DNA of 6,899 nucleotides from a bacterium (lineage in GTDB: Archaea > Thermoproteota > Nitrososphaeria > Nitrososphaerales > CADDZS01): contig DAIDAB010000106.1 in the NCBI GenBank assembly GCA_027310845.1, positions 1 through 6,899 of the forward strand, given 5' to 3'. Every line of letters starts with the position of its first letter. Position 1 is the stretch's first letter. The notes below the pieces were generated by a model. It did no database searches. It was not told the DNA's origin and saw only the letters and a program-made list of their open reading frames with translations. Below are positions 1 through 5,555 of the stretch, piece after piece. The position numbers and the translations under genes are program-made.

Positions 1-282
1 ATCTTCGAATTGGAGAGCTCTGCCGTGAATTGCGCGTTTCGGTGGTATTGGAGAGTAGTACTCTTCCTGTTTCATGACAAATCCCTTTGACATTAAGCTC
101 TCCAGTGTATCGTACACTCTTGGCATCGGTATCTTGGCACTAGCCGAGACTTGTTTTGGATTCTGTTTGCCCAGTCGCAGGAGCGAGAGGTAAGTCTTCG
201 TCTCGTAGCTTGAAAGCTTGAAATTCTCCCGTAGAGAAGACTCCAACTCTTCGATGGAGTAATCGACATTGTGTTGAGTCAA
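1..282 (-). CDS. TrmB-like HTH transcriptional regulator, N-terminal part (runs off left edge)
   Basis: Translating the minus strand from a TTG at 282-280 gives 94 residues that stay open to the window edge, so the C-terminal part is missing. Residues about 22-80 read as a winged-helix domain of the TrmB type: a helix ending in YETKTYLSLLRLG (26-38), then QVSASAKIPMPRVYDTLESL (44-63) as the probable recognition region, then KGFV and a wing ending in YYSPIPP. The family's N-terminal domain binds DNA; the usual C-terminal sugar or effector-binding domain would lie outside the window. The frame has a stop 30 bases upstream of the TTG, and TTG is the only usual start before the domain; a weak GAGG lies about 13 bases upstream. 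The nearby ATG (minus strand, about 270) is in another frame. It diverges from pdaD and could regulate itself, pdaD or genes to the left. The family call is firm; target and effector are unknown. Confidence 0.8.
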   Translation of the reverse strand, partial: MTQHNVDYSIEELESSLRENFKLSSYETKTYLSLLRLGKQNPKQVSASAKIPMPRVYDTLESLMSKGFVMKQEEYYSPIPPKRAIHGRALQFED

Positions 283-322
283 GTCTATAACTGGTCCTCG
301 CAGAGCCTAGAAATGCTGATAC

Positions 323-332
323 TTAATTAATG
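323..332 (-). promoter_or_regulatory. Possible TATA box for the TrmB-like regulator
   Basis: An AT-only stretch contains the perfect 8-bp palindrome TTAATTAA (323-330). Read on the minus strand it lies about 44 bases upstream of the TTG start. Archaeal transcription usually begins about 25 bases past the TATA centre, which would leave a leader of about 20 bases that includes the weak GAGG. This is inferred from position and composition only. Confidence 0.25.
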
Positions 333-365
333 AATTCTGCTTCGCTGTCAATTTCAAAAGTTGCA

Positions 366-417
366 GGTCTCAATCCTAGCTCACAAGGACACAATGCTAA
401 AAAACAGGATTGAAACC
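366..417. repeat. Imperfect 12-bp inverted repeat, possible operator or hairpin
   Basis: The arms are GGTCTCAATCCT (366-377) and AGGATTGAAACC (406-417). They are reverse complements at 11 of 12 positions, with one mismatch at 369/414, and are separated by 28 bases. The element lies in the divergent region between the TrmB-like regulator and pdaD, just upstream of the likely pdaD promoter. A two-site operator for a dimeric regulator, with half-sites about four helical turns apart centre to centre, is one reading. A stem in a longer transcript is another. Confidence 0.5.
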
Positions 418-424
418 ATTTTAG
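416..424 (+). promoter_or_regulatory. Possible TATA-like box for pdaD (leaderless or short-leader start)
   Basis: The T-rich stretch CCATTTTAG is centred about 23 bases upstream of the pdaD ATG at 443. No Shine-Dalgarno motif is seen in the 20 bases before that ATG. The spacing would place transcription start at or near the ATG, as in leaderless archaeal messages. The match to a TATA consensus is weak. Confidence 0.25.
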
Positions 425-442
425 GTTGCGTAACAAACACAG

Positions 443-994
443 ATGCCGACACTCATTCCAAAAAAGATCTTTCTGACCAAAGGTGTAGGAAGACACAAAG
501 AAAGGCTTGCGAGCTTTGAGCTCGCTCTAAGAGACGCAGGGATCGAGGCATACAACCTTGTTCCAGTTTCCAGCATCTTCCCACCAAGATGCAAATTGAT
601 TACAAAGAAGGAAGGTCTCGAAGAGCTCTCACCAGGTCAGATTCTGTTTCTCGTTTTGAGCCGGATTGCGACAAATGAACCGAACAGACTCATTGCCGCT
701 TCAATAGGCCTAGCAATACCTCAGGATAGGAATACCTACGGTTACTTGTCTGAACATGAGGACTACGGGGAAACAGACGAGAAAGCTGGAGATTATGCTG
801 AGGATCTCGCTGCCTCAATGCTTGCCTCAACTCTTGGAATCCCTTTCAATCCCGACCAGAGCTACGATGAGAAAAAACAGATCTGGAAAATCTCTGGAAA
901 AATAGTCAAGACAACTCACATAACACAGTCGGCTGAAGGAGATAAAAATGGAATCTGGACTACTGTTGTTGCCGCCGCGGTTCTCCTTACTTGA
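443..994 (+). CDS. pdaD: Pyruvoyl-dependent arginine decarboxylase proenzyme (PvlArgDC)
   Basis: The product decarboxylates arginine to agmatine, the first step of the archaeal route to putrescine and other polyamines, and acts in the cytoplasm. The 183-residue length fits the archaeal PdaD family. The self-processing site is visible in NLVPVSSIFPP (38-48): by family knowledge the chain is cut between Ser43 and Ser44, and Ser44 becomes the pyruvoyl group of the larger subunit, leaving a small N-terminal beta subunit. Other family signatures are KIFLTKGVGRHKERLASFELAL (split here: 8-17 and 18-29), the glycine-rich SIGLAIP (87-93), and GYLSEHEDYGET (100-111), where a glutamate is the expected proton donor. 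The C-terminal strand IWTTVVAAAVLL is also typical. ATG 443 fits the family N-terminus, and no Shine-Dalgarno site precedes it. It stands alone between a divergent TrmB-like regulator and the MoxR cluster 47 bases downstream. All expected motifs are intact, so it should be active. Confidence 0.95.
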   Translation: MPTLIPKKIFLTKGVGRHKERLASFELALRDAGIEAYNLVPVSSIFPPRCKLITKKEGLEELSPGQILFLVLSRIATNEPNRLIAASIGLAIPQDRNTYGYLSEHEDYGETDEKAGDYAEDLAASMLASTLGIPFNPDQSYDEKKQIWKISGKIVKTTHITQSAEGDKNGIWTTVVAAAVLLT

Positions 995-1005
995 CCATTG
1001 GATGC

Positions 1006-1034
1006 TCATATGAAACCGCTTACTTTTTCTTATA
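1006..1034 (+). promoter_or_regulatory. Possible promoter of the five-gene membrane cluster
   Basis: The 47-base gap after pdaD holds two AT-rich candidates: TCATATGA (1006-1013), about 30 bases before the GTG at 1042, and a T-rich run ending in CTTATAG (1029-1035). The first has a spacing suited to a very short leader, which fits the lack of a Shine-Dalgarno site before GTG 1042. Read-through from pdaD cannot be excluded. Confidence 0.22.
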
Positions 1035-1041
1035 GTGCGAT

Positions 1042-1866
1042 GTGAACATAGATTCGCCTGGGGAATATCCCAGATTAAGGCTGCCCCATTTGTCAAGCGA
1101 TAATGACACACCCCAGGAAAAACCAAGTCGATTTCGAAAACACATTTTGATTGCACTAGCTTTCTTTGTATTTCCTCTACTTGTCACAACTGCCTTCTTC
1201 GCTGCTGCTAATCTCTTTCCCGCTCCAATATCATTTCAGTTTGGAGGAACGGAGACCGGACCCGCACAAGCGGTCTCGATCGGGCAACAGACCGTTTCCA
1301 CGGGTCCAGAGAATAATCCACCATTGAGAAATGCCCCTTTTCCATCTTTCTTGTCGCAGAATTTTCCTTACGTTCCAGCAATGAACTATGGAGAGGTTTT
1401 GCTTGCTGCTGCACTGTTGCTTGTCTTCGCATTGCTCTATCGAGCTCTGAGAAGCAGATCGAGGCGGCTTTCACCCTTTGAAGACGACGAGCTCAAGGAT
1501 GAGAGACTCAAGGTTGCCGCAATCCTAGATGAAGCGGCGGCAAACCTCACCTCAGGCTCTGGGTACAGGGAAACTGTTCTCCGATGTTACAAGATGATCT
1601 CGCAAGTACTGGAAAAGAAATCCGCACTTGATGGGAGAGCCCTGACCGCAAGGGAATTCAGGAAGGAGGTCTCGCAGAAGCTGAGATTTGATTCACCCTA
1701 CCTATCAAAGGCGACAGATCTTTTCGAAGTGGCGCGCTATAGTCTGGATGAGATCACCATAGGGGAAGCGCAGGCAGCGTCCGAGTGCCTGTTGAGCCTA
1801 AGTGCGTCGCTCAAGGAAACAATCGACGCTACAGACACGACAAGCGAACTGATTGGAGGTAGTTAA
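1042..1866 (+). CDS. DUF4129-type membrane protein of the MoxR cluster
   Basis: This 274-residue protein has two clear membrane helices, about 34-57 and 116-134. The basic flanks (RFRKH before the first; RALRSRSRR after the second) put both ends in the cytoplasm. Between them is an outside loop of about 58 residues rich in Pro, Asn, Gly and Ser, with no cysteine. The C-terminal cytoplasmic part, about 156-255, reads as DUF4129: YRETVLRCYKMISQVLEKK (175-193), then LTAREF (201-206), then LFEVARYSLDEIT (227-239). In other organisms this domain occurs at the end of TgpA-type transglutaminases or as separate proteins beside MoxR and DUF58 genes; its biochemical role is not established. The start is GTG at 1042 without a Shine-Dalgarno site; a TTG at about 1090 is an alternative and would remove 16 residues without touching the helices. 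It is the first gene of the cluster, and the next starts two bases after its stop. The domain call is good; function is unknown. Confidence 0.8.
   Translation: MNIDSPGEYPRLRLPHLSSDNDTPQEKPSRFRKHILIALAFFVFPLLVTTAFFAAANLFPAPISFQFGGTETGPAQAVSIGQQTVSTGPENNPPLRNAPFPSFLSQNFPYVPAMNYGEVLLAAALLLVFALLYRALRSRSRRLSPFEDDELKDERLKVAAILDEAAANLTSGSGYRETVLRCYKMISQVLEKKSALDGRALTAREFRKEVSQKLRFDSPYLSKATDLFEVARYSLDEITIGEAQAASECLLSLSASLKETIDATDTTSELIGGS
1855..1860 (+). promoter_or_regulatory. Strong Shine-Dalgarno site deciding the TTG start at 1869
   Basis: GGAGGT lies inside the last codons of the DUF4129 gene and ends eight bases before TTG 1869. It is the clearest ribosome binding site in the window. It supports the rare TTG start and translational coupling of the two genes. 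Confidence 0.75.
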
Positions 1867-1868
1867 GG

Positions 1869-2528
1869 TTGGAACACTTCTATGGTTCCCACGCTGCTGA
1901 CCTCGAAGATCCTCGAAAGAAGCTCCGCAGGAACCTAACGAGGTTAAGCGTGGTCTTTGCAGGAGCCGGAGTTGCCCTTGCTATCCTTCAGGTTAACGTT
2001 CTCGCATTGATTGCTCTATTTCTGGATTTGTTGTTACTCGCGTCATGCCTTGCAACCTTAATTCTATCCTGGACAACCCTCTTCAGCGTCTCCATTACAA
2101 GAAAAAGGAACAACGACTCATACGCAGACATGATTTATCAACCTAGCAGCAGAGTGGATTCGATCAGCACTTACATAAGATACGCTGCAAAGGGATCTGA
2201 TTTCTCAAGAAGAGAAATAGCTAGGACGATCAACCGAGTATTGATTCAGAGGTTTGGTGCGATTCCTCCGAGATCGGTGAGCGACTCATTGATTCTAGGC
2301 CGCGAACTCTCTGAGGATCTTGAGAGGCTCATATTCCCATATATTTCAGGGCGGGAATCTGATTCAACAACCTCTAGATCTCAAGAGTCGGGAAATACTG
2401 GCGAGGACAGACGGGCGCCTTTAGCAAGAGAGTATCTTGATTACCACGACGAGATGCCTTCGTCTGAGCGGGAGGCATATTTATCAGGGGTCGACCGGAT
2501 TATCTCCAAGTTAGAAAGGCGTCGGTGA
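1869..2528 (+). CDS. Unrecognised membrane protein with two N-terminal helices and charged cytoplasmic tail
   Basis: I do not recognise a named family with confidence. The 219-residue product has a short basic N-terminus (KKLRRNLTR, 17-25) and two hydrophobic stretches, about 26-54 and 54-76, separated by little more than a turn. A cytoplasmic region of about 140 residues follows. Within it, DFSRREIARTINRVLIQRFG (111-130) looks like a compact helical module, a low-complexity Ser/Glu/Arg linker spans about 161-182, and a charged terminal helix follows (about 198-219). The TTG start is supported by GGAGGT at 1855-1860, and only two bases separate it from the DUF4129 gene. In archaeal MoxR/DUF58/DUF4129 clusters a small two-helix protein often sits beside DUF4129 (haloarchaeal DUF7269-like proteins may be analogues), but that link comes from memory of context, not from a motif. 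A role as a membrane partner of the MoxR ATPase is inference. The coding call is firm because of packing, the Shine-Dalgarno site and coherent composition. Confidence 0.8.
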   Translation: MEHFYGSHAADLEDPRKKLRRNLTRLSVVFAGAGVALAILQVNVLALIALFLDLLLLASCLATLILSWTTLFSVSITRKRNNDSYADMIYQPSSRVDSISTYIRYAAKGSDFSRREIARTINRVLIQRFGAIPPRSVSDSLILGRELSEDLERLIFPYISGRESDSTTSRSQESGNTGEDRRAPLAREYLDYHDEMPSSEREAYLSGVDRIISKLERRR

Positions 2529-2575
2529 CAAGATCTAATACTCAATATGTCTAAATTGAAAGATGCGAGCAATCA

Positions 2576-3526
2576 ATGACAGAGACAGAACTTAGGCCCC
2601 AGCCGATGCGGATCCTCGACGAGGTAGGAAAAGCGATTGTCGGAAAGCAGCCCGTGCTGGAAAAGATCCTTCTCGCAATTCTCTCTGACGGTCACTTGCT
2701 CTTCGAAGATTATCCAGGGCTTGCGAAAACATTGATGGCGCGTTGTTTTGCATCAAGCATTGGTTGTGAATTCAAAAGAATCCAATTCACCTCTGACCTT
2801 CTTCCGGCGGACATAACTGGAAGCTACGTCCTCAATAGGAGCACATCGTCATTCGAAATCAGAAAAGGTCCTATATTCTGCAACATCCTGCTAGCAGATG
2901 AAATCAACAGGGCTCCTCCAAGAACACAATCAGCGCTTCTCGAATCAATGCAAGAGCGGCAGGTCACAATCGAAAGCTCCACCTTCAAGCTCGATTCCCC
3001 ATTCATAGTCTTCGCAACCCAGAATCCAATCGAATACGAGGGAACGTATCCATTACCTGAGGCGCAGCTTGACAGATTCATCATGAAGATAGGGATTGGG
3101 TACCCAACGCCGGCTGACGAGGCTGAAATCTTAGAGAGGCGGACTAGGAGGCAGAGAGATGAGGTAGAAATCGAGAAGATTGTTTCAAAGGAAGATATTC
3201 TCGAAATGCAGAAACTCGTCGAACAAGTCCACATCGAACCCCAGCTTGAGAAGTACATTGTCAATATCGTTAGCAAGACCCGTACTCACAGCTCCGTAGA
3301 GGTGGGCGCAAGCCCGAGAGGATCGCTTTCCATACTCAAGCTTTCAAAGGCGAATGCGTGGCTACACCAAAGAAACTACGTATTGCCCGATGACATCAAG
3401 GAGATCGCAGTGCCAGCCCTCTCTCACAGGATCATTCTCACTCCAGATCAGTGGATACGCGGAACCAATCCACAATTAATTATCGAAGATATCTTGAAGA
3501 AAGTTGATGTGCCAAAAGTAAGCTGA
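2576..3526 (+). CDS. MoxR-family AAA+ ATPase
   Basis: This is a full-length (316 residues) cytoplasmic MoxR ATPase, a group that uses ATP hydrolysis to remodel or activate partner proteins, usually vWA-containing ones. Walker A is DYPGLAKT (45-52), the form common in MoxR proteins in place of GxxxxGKT. Walker B is ILLADE (104-109), followed by INRAPPRTQSALLESMQE (110-127). Sensor 1 lies in FATQNPIEYEGTYPLPEAQ (146-164) with Asn150. The probable arginine finger is Arg167 in LDRF. Sensor 2 lies in GASPRGS (244-250) with Arg248, in the helical lid. All catalytic residues look intact. ATG 2576 is preceded by an in-frame stop at 2552, so no upstream extension is possible; no good Shine-Dalgarno site is seen. 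A 47-base gap separates it from the previous gene, and its TGA overlaps the next ATG by one base (TGATG), indicating coupling to the DUF58 gene. Family assignment is very secure; the client is unknown. Confidence 0.96.
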   Translation: MTETELRPQPMRILDEVGKAIVGKQPVLEKILLAILSDGHLLFEDYPGLAKTLMARCFASSIGCEFKRIQFTSDLLPADITGSYVLNRSTSSFEIRKGPIFCNILLADEINRAPPRTQSALLESMQERQVTIESSTFKLDSPFIVFATQNPIEYEGTYPLPEAQLDRFIMKIGIGYPTPADEAEILERRTRRQRDEVEIEKIVSKEDILEMQKLVEQVHIEPQLEKYIVNIVSKTRTHSSVEVGASPRGSLSILKLSKANAWLHQRNYVLPDDIKEIAVPALSHRIILTPDQWIRGTNPQLIIEDILKKVDVPKVS

Positions 3527-4893
3527 TGCTGGGAAAGCAAGATATGCCAAACTACGACAGCAGAGAAAACTGGACGAAGACAACATATTCGCCGAAATCA
3601 TATCTGCTGGCCGCCCTCGCAATCATCTGCTTTCTTGCTGGTTTATTCCTAGCAAGGCCCCTGATGCTTGTATCCATTCCGCTCCTAATCTTACTCGGGC
3701 TCATGATTGTGCAAGCAAAAGAACCAGAGGCCAATGTCAAAGTAAGCAGGAGTCTTGAGACCCCTCAATTTGACGAGCATAGTGTTTGCAAAGTCATGTT
3801 GCGGGTCAAGAATGAAGGGAAAGATGACATTCCAATATTGCAGGTCAGAGATCTCGTACCATCTTCGCTAGAGGGCGAATTCACGCAGAACGGGTTTACA
3901 CTCGAGCTCAAAGCGGGCGAGTCAAAGGATCTCCTGTATGAACTGTATGCAAACTCCTTTGGAATTTTCTCAATTGGGCCCGTCAGGCTTTTGATCTCTG
4001 ACCTGAATGGGCTAGTCGAGAGCTCGGTTGTCATTAACCTCAAGTCTACAGTTGTAGTTCTCCCCGAGATATCTGAACGTCTTTCGACCTTTGCTATACG
4101 GCCACGAAAAACAAAACCGTGGCCTGGAGAAATCGCGTCAAGGAGAACCGGGTTTGGCTTGGATTACTACAGTGCGAGACCACTTCTGAGCGGAGAATCA
4201 CTGAGACGAATCAACTGGAAGGCTTCCGCGAGGTCAAACGACGAACACAGATTCTTTGTCAACGAGTATATGGCGGAGCTCGGAGCGGAGGCGCTGATAA
4301 TTGTGGACGCTAGAAGCGTTTCTGAAATCGGCGTGAGACCGAATTCCACAGGCTCGTTTTCTATCAGGGCTGCGATTTCAATTGCCGACCGGCTGCTCCG
4401 TGACAGAAACAGGGTTGGGCTCATTACAATAGGATCCCGCGCCTCAAGGATTCCACCAGGCTACGGACGCAGACAATTTGACAGAATCGTTCTTGCACTC
4501 TTGGATCTACTACCCGGCCAATCTGCGCACTTGGAAAGCATCTCGCGCAACCTCCACATTTTCTATCCTAACGTTTCACAGGTCGTGTTTGTTTCTCCCC
4601 TAATCGACGATTCCTCGTTTGCCACTGCGGCAGATATCTCCCGCAGCAAGCATGACATGATAGTCGTTTCTCCAAATCCACTCGATTTTGAGTCGATCAG
4701 ATCTAGAGGTTCTAGCAAGAGAGAAAGAAGCATCGCAAGGAGACTCGCAGACCTTGAGAGGAATGCAAACATCGAACAGCTCAGGTCGGCAAATGCGCTC
4801 GTGATTGACTGGAACACAAGTGCACCCCTCGAAGAAGTTCTTGAGGTTCATTCACGAGCTATGCGAAAACATTTTGTCCAGGCAATGAGATGA
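3526..4893 (+). CDS. DUF58 membrane-anchored protein, MoxR partner
   Basis: This 455-residue protein starts with two adjacent membrane helices (about 26-43 and 46-63), so most of it is cytoplasmic. A beta-rich region of about 70-180 includes KNEGKDDIPILQVRDLVPS (95-113), resembling the extended-strand domain usual in DUF58 proteins. The DUF58 signature is at 206-236: RRTGFGLDYYSARPLLSGES, then the diagnostic RRINWKASAR (227-236). The C-terminal half has a vWA-like alpha/beta fold, with the strand ALIIVDARSVSE (256-267) and VVFVSPLIDDSSF (353-365); the metal site is not a canonical DxSxS because Arg263 replaces the first Ser. Such proteins almost always sit next to MoxR, as here, and are thought to be its partners at the membrane. 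The start overlaps the moxR stop by one base; ATG 3544 (Met7) is an alternative start that leaves the helices intact. The TGA is seven bases before the next gene's TTG. The family is secure; the process served is unknown. Confidence 0.93.
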   Translation: MLGKQDMPNYDSRENWTKTTYSPKSYLLAALAIICFLAGLFLARPLMLVSIPLLILLGLMIVQAKEPEANVKVSRSLETPQFDEHSVCKVMLRVKNEGKDDIPILQVRDLVPSSLEGEFTQNGFTLELKAGESKDLLYELYANSFGIFSIGPVRLLISDLNGLVESSVVINLKSTVVVLPEISERLSTFAIRPRKTKPWPGEIASRRTGFGLDYYSARPLLSGESLRRINWKASARSNDEHRFFVNEYMAELGAEALIIVDARSVSEIGVRPNSTGSFSIRAAISIADRLLRDRNRVGLITIGSRASRIPPGYGRRQFDRIVLALLDLLPGQSAHLESISRNLHIFYPNVSQVVFVSPLIDDSSFATAADISRSKHDMIVVSPNPLDFESIRSRGSSKRERSIARRLADLERNANIEQLRSANALVIDWNTSAPLEEVLEVHSRAMRKHFVQAMR

Positions 4894-4900
4894 TATCGGT

Positions 4901-5479
4901 TTGGCTTTCGGCGAGAAGAGTATACAGTCAAGGAGCTCTGTGAGTCGCCGCGTTGACCCGAACGACTTTTACTCCGTCGTACTCTTCTCATCTACAATAG
5001 CTTTCTCAATCACAGTCCTGTCAAGCACATACTGGCTCTTCATTTTGCTGGTCTTGATAGATGGAATCGCGACGTATCTTCGCAGCGACTCTCTAGTTTC
5101 TTTGGACAGATCGGTCGGCGCCGTCTCGCTTGTTGTCTTGAGTGCGGTCCTGCTCTCTTTCAACGTGATTTACCTGATTCTGGAAGTACTCGCAGTTGTA
5201 GTTCTTGTGGATCTCTCCTTTCTCTTGAGAAGATTTTCAGATACCAAGCTTGAAAGCTCCATCATCAAGAGAAGAGTTGGATCATACATCTACACTATGA
5301 TCCCGTCCTTTTTCATATCTTACGCCCTGATCTTTCTCTACTCATATGTGTTCCAGTCTACGAATCTGTCCGCGCTTGTTTTGGGCTTATCTTCAATCGG
5401 TTCATTAATTGTCATAATCGCTGTAGTGAGGTACTTTCCCTCGCCATCCTCTTTCATAAAAGGTAAGGCGGAAAAATAG
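4901..5479 (+). CDS. Unrecognised polytopic membrane protein, last gene of the MoxR cluster
   Basis: No family is recognised. The 192-residue product is mostly hydrophobic, with about six predicted membrane helices: roughly 24-42, 43-60, 72-89, 90-108, 129-151 and 157-178. Basic loops at RLRRF-like positions (110-126, with KRR near 123-125) and a lysine-rich end (KGKAEK) suggest cytoplasmic sides. No catalytic motif, cysteine or histidine cluster is seen. The TTG at 4901 is seven bases after the DUF58 stop. A GTG at 4940, preceded by AAGGAG at 4930-4935, is a good alternative start and would remove only 13 polar residues. It is co-directional and packed with the cluster, so a membrane partner or channel-like component of the MoxR/DUF58 system is plausible but is inference from position. 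Haloarchaeal clusters of this kind also carry an uncharacterised multi-helix protein, but I cannot show homology here. Confidence 0.75.
   Translation: MAFGEKSIQSRSSVSRRVDPNDFYSVVLFSSTIAFSITVLSSTYWLFILLVLIDGIATYLRSDSLVSLDRSVGAVSLVVLSAVLLSFNVIYLILEVLAVVVLVDLSFLLRRFSDTKLESSIIKRRVGSYIYTMIPSFFISYALIFLYSYVFQSTNLSALVLGLSSIGSLIVIIAVVRYFPSPSSFIKGKAEK
4930..4935 (+). promoter_or_regulatory. Shine-Dalgarno-like site favouring the alternative GTG start at 4940
   Basis: AAGGAG ends four bases before an in-frame GTG at 4940. No comparable site precedes the TTG at 4901. The spacing is a little short, so this is an alternative start and not a certain one. Confidence 0.4.
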
Positions 5480-5509
5480 GATTCATGCGACTGTTCCTTT
5501 TATGACCCA

Positions 5510-5521
5510 ATTATGCATAAT
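5510..5521. promoter_or_regulatory. Perfect 12-bp palindrome overlapping a probable TATA region for the aminotransferase
   Basis: ATTATGCATAAT equals its own reverse complement. It lies 34 bases upstream of the proposed CTG start of the aminotransferase. If it serves as the TATA element, transcription would begin near 5542 and give a leader of about 14 bases. A second candidate, CTTTTATG, lies at 5497-5504. The symmetry could also make it an operator, in which a bound protein would block the promoter. Confidence 0.4.
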
Positions 5522-5555
5522 AATGCCGATTCTCAAAGCACCGTTTTGATAGCAA

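Noticed and set aside
270..272. ATG on the minus strand considered as the start of the TrmB-like regulator.
   Set aside because: It is out of frame with the HTH coding sequence; the in-frame TTG at 282-280 is used instead.
406..416. AGGATTGAAAC resembles the 3' end common to many CRISPR repeats (ATTGAAAC).
   Set aside because: Only one copy in this orientation, no repeat-spacer periodicity and no cas genes; it is better explained as one arm of the inverted repeat.
827..1156. Minus-strand open frame of 109 codons across the end of pdaD.
   Set aside because: It overlaps the conserved pdaD C-terminus and the DUF4129 start, and its translation shows no family features; it is a shadow frame.
2824..3276. 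Minus-strand open frame of 150 codons inside moxR.
   Set aside because: It lies wholly within the conserved AAA+ core on the other strand, and its Ser/Cys-rich composition is typical of an antisense shadow.
4119..4313. Plus-strand open frame of 64 codons inside the DUF58 gene.
   Set aside because: It overlaps the diagnostic RRINWKASAR region in a different frame and has no start signal or motif.
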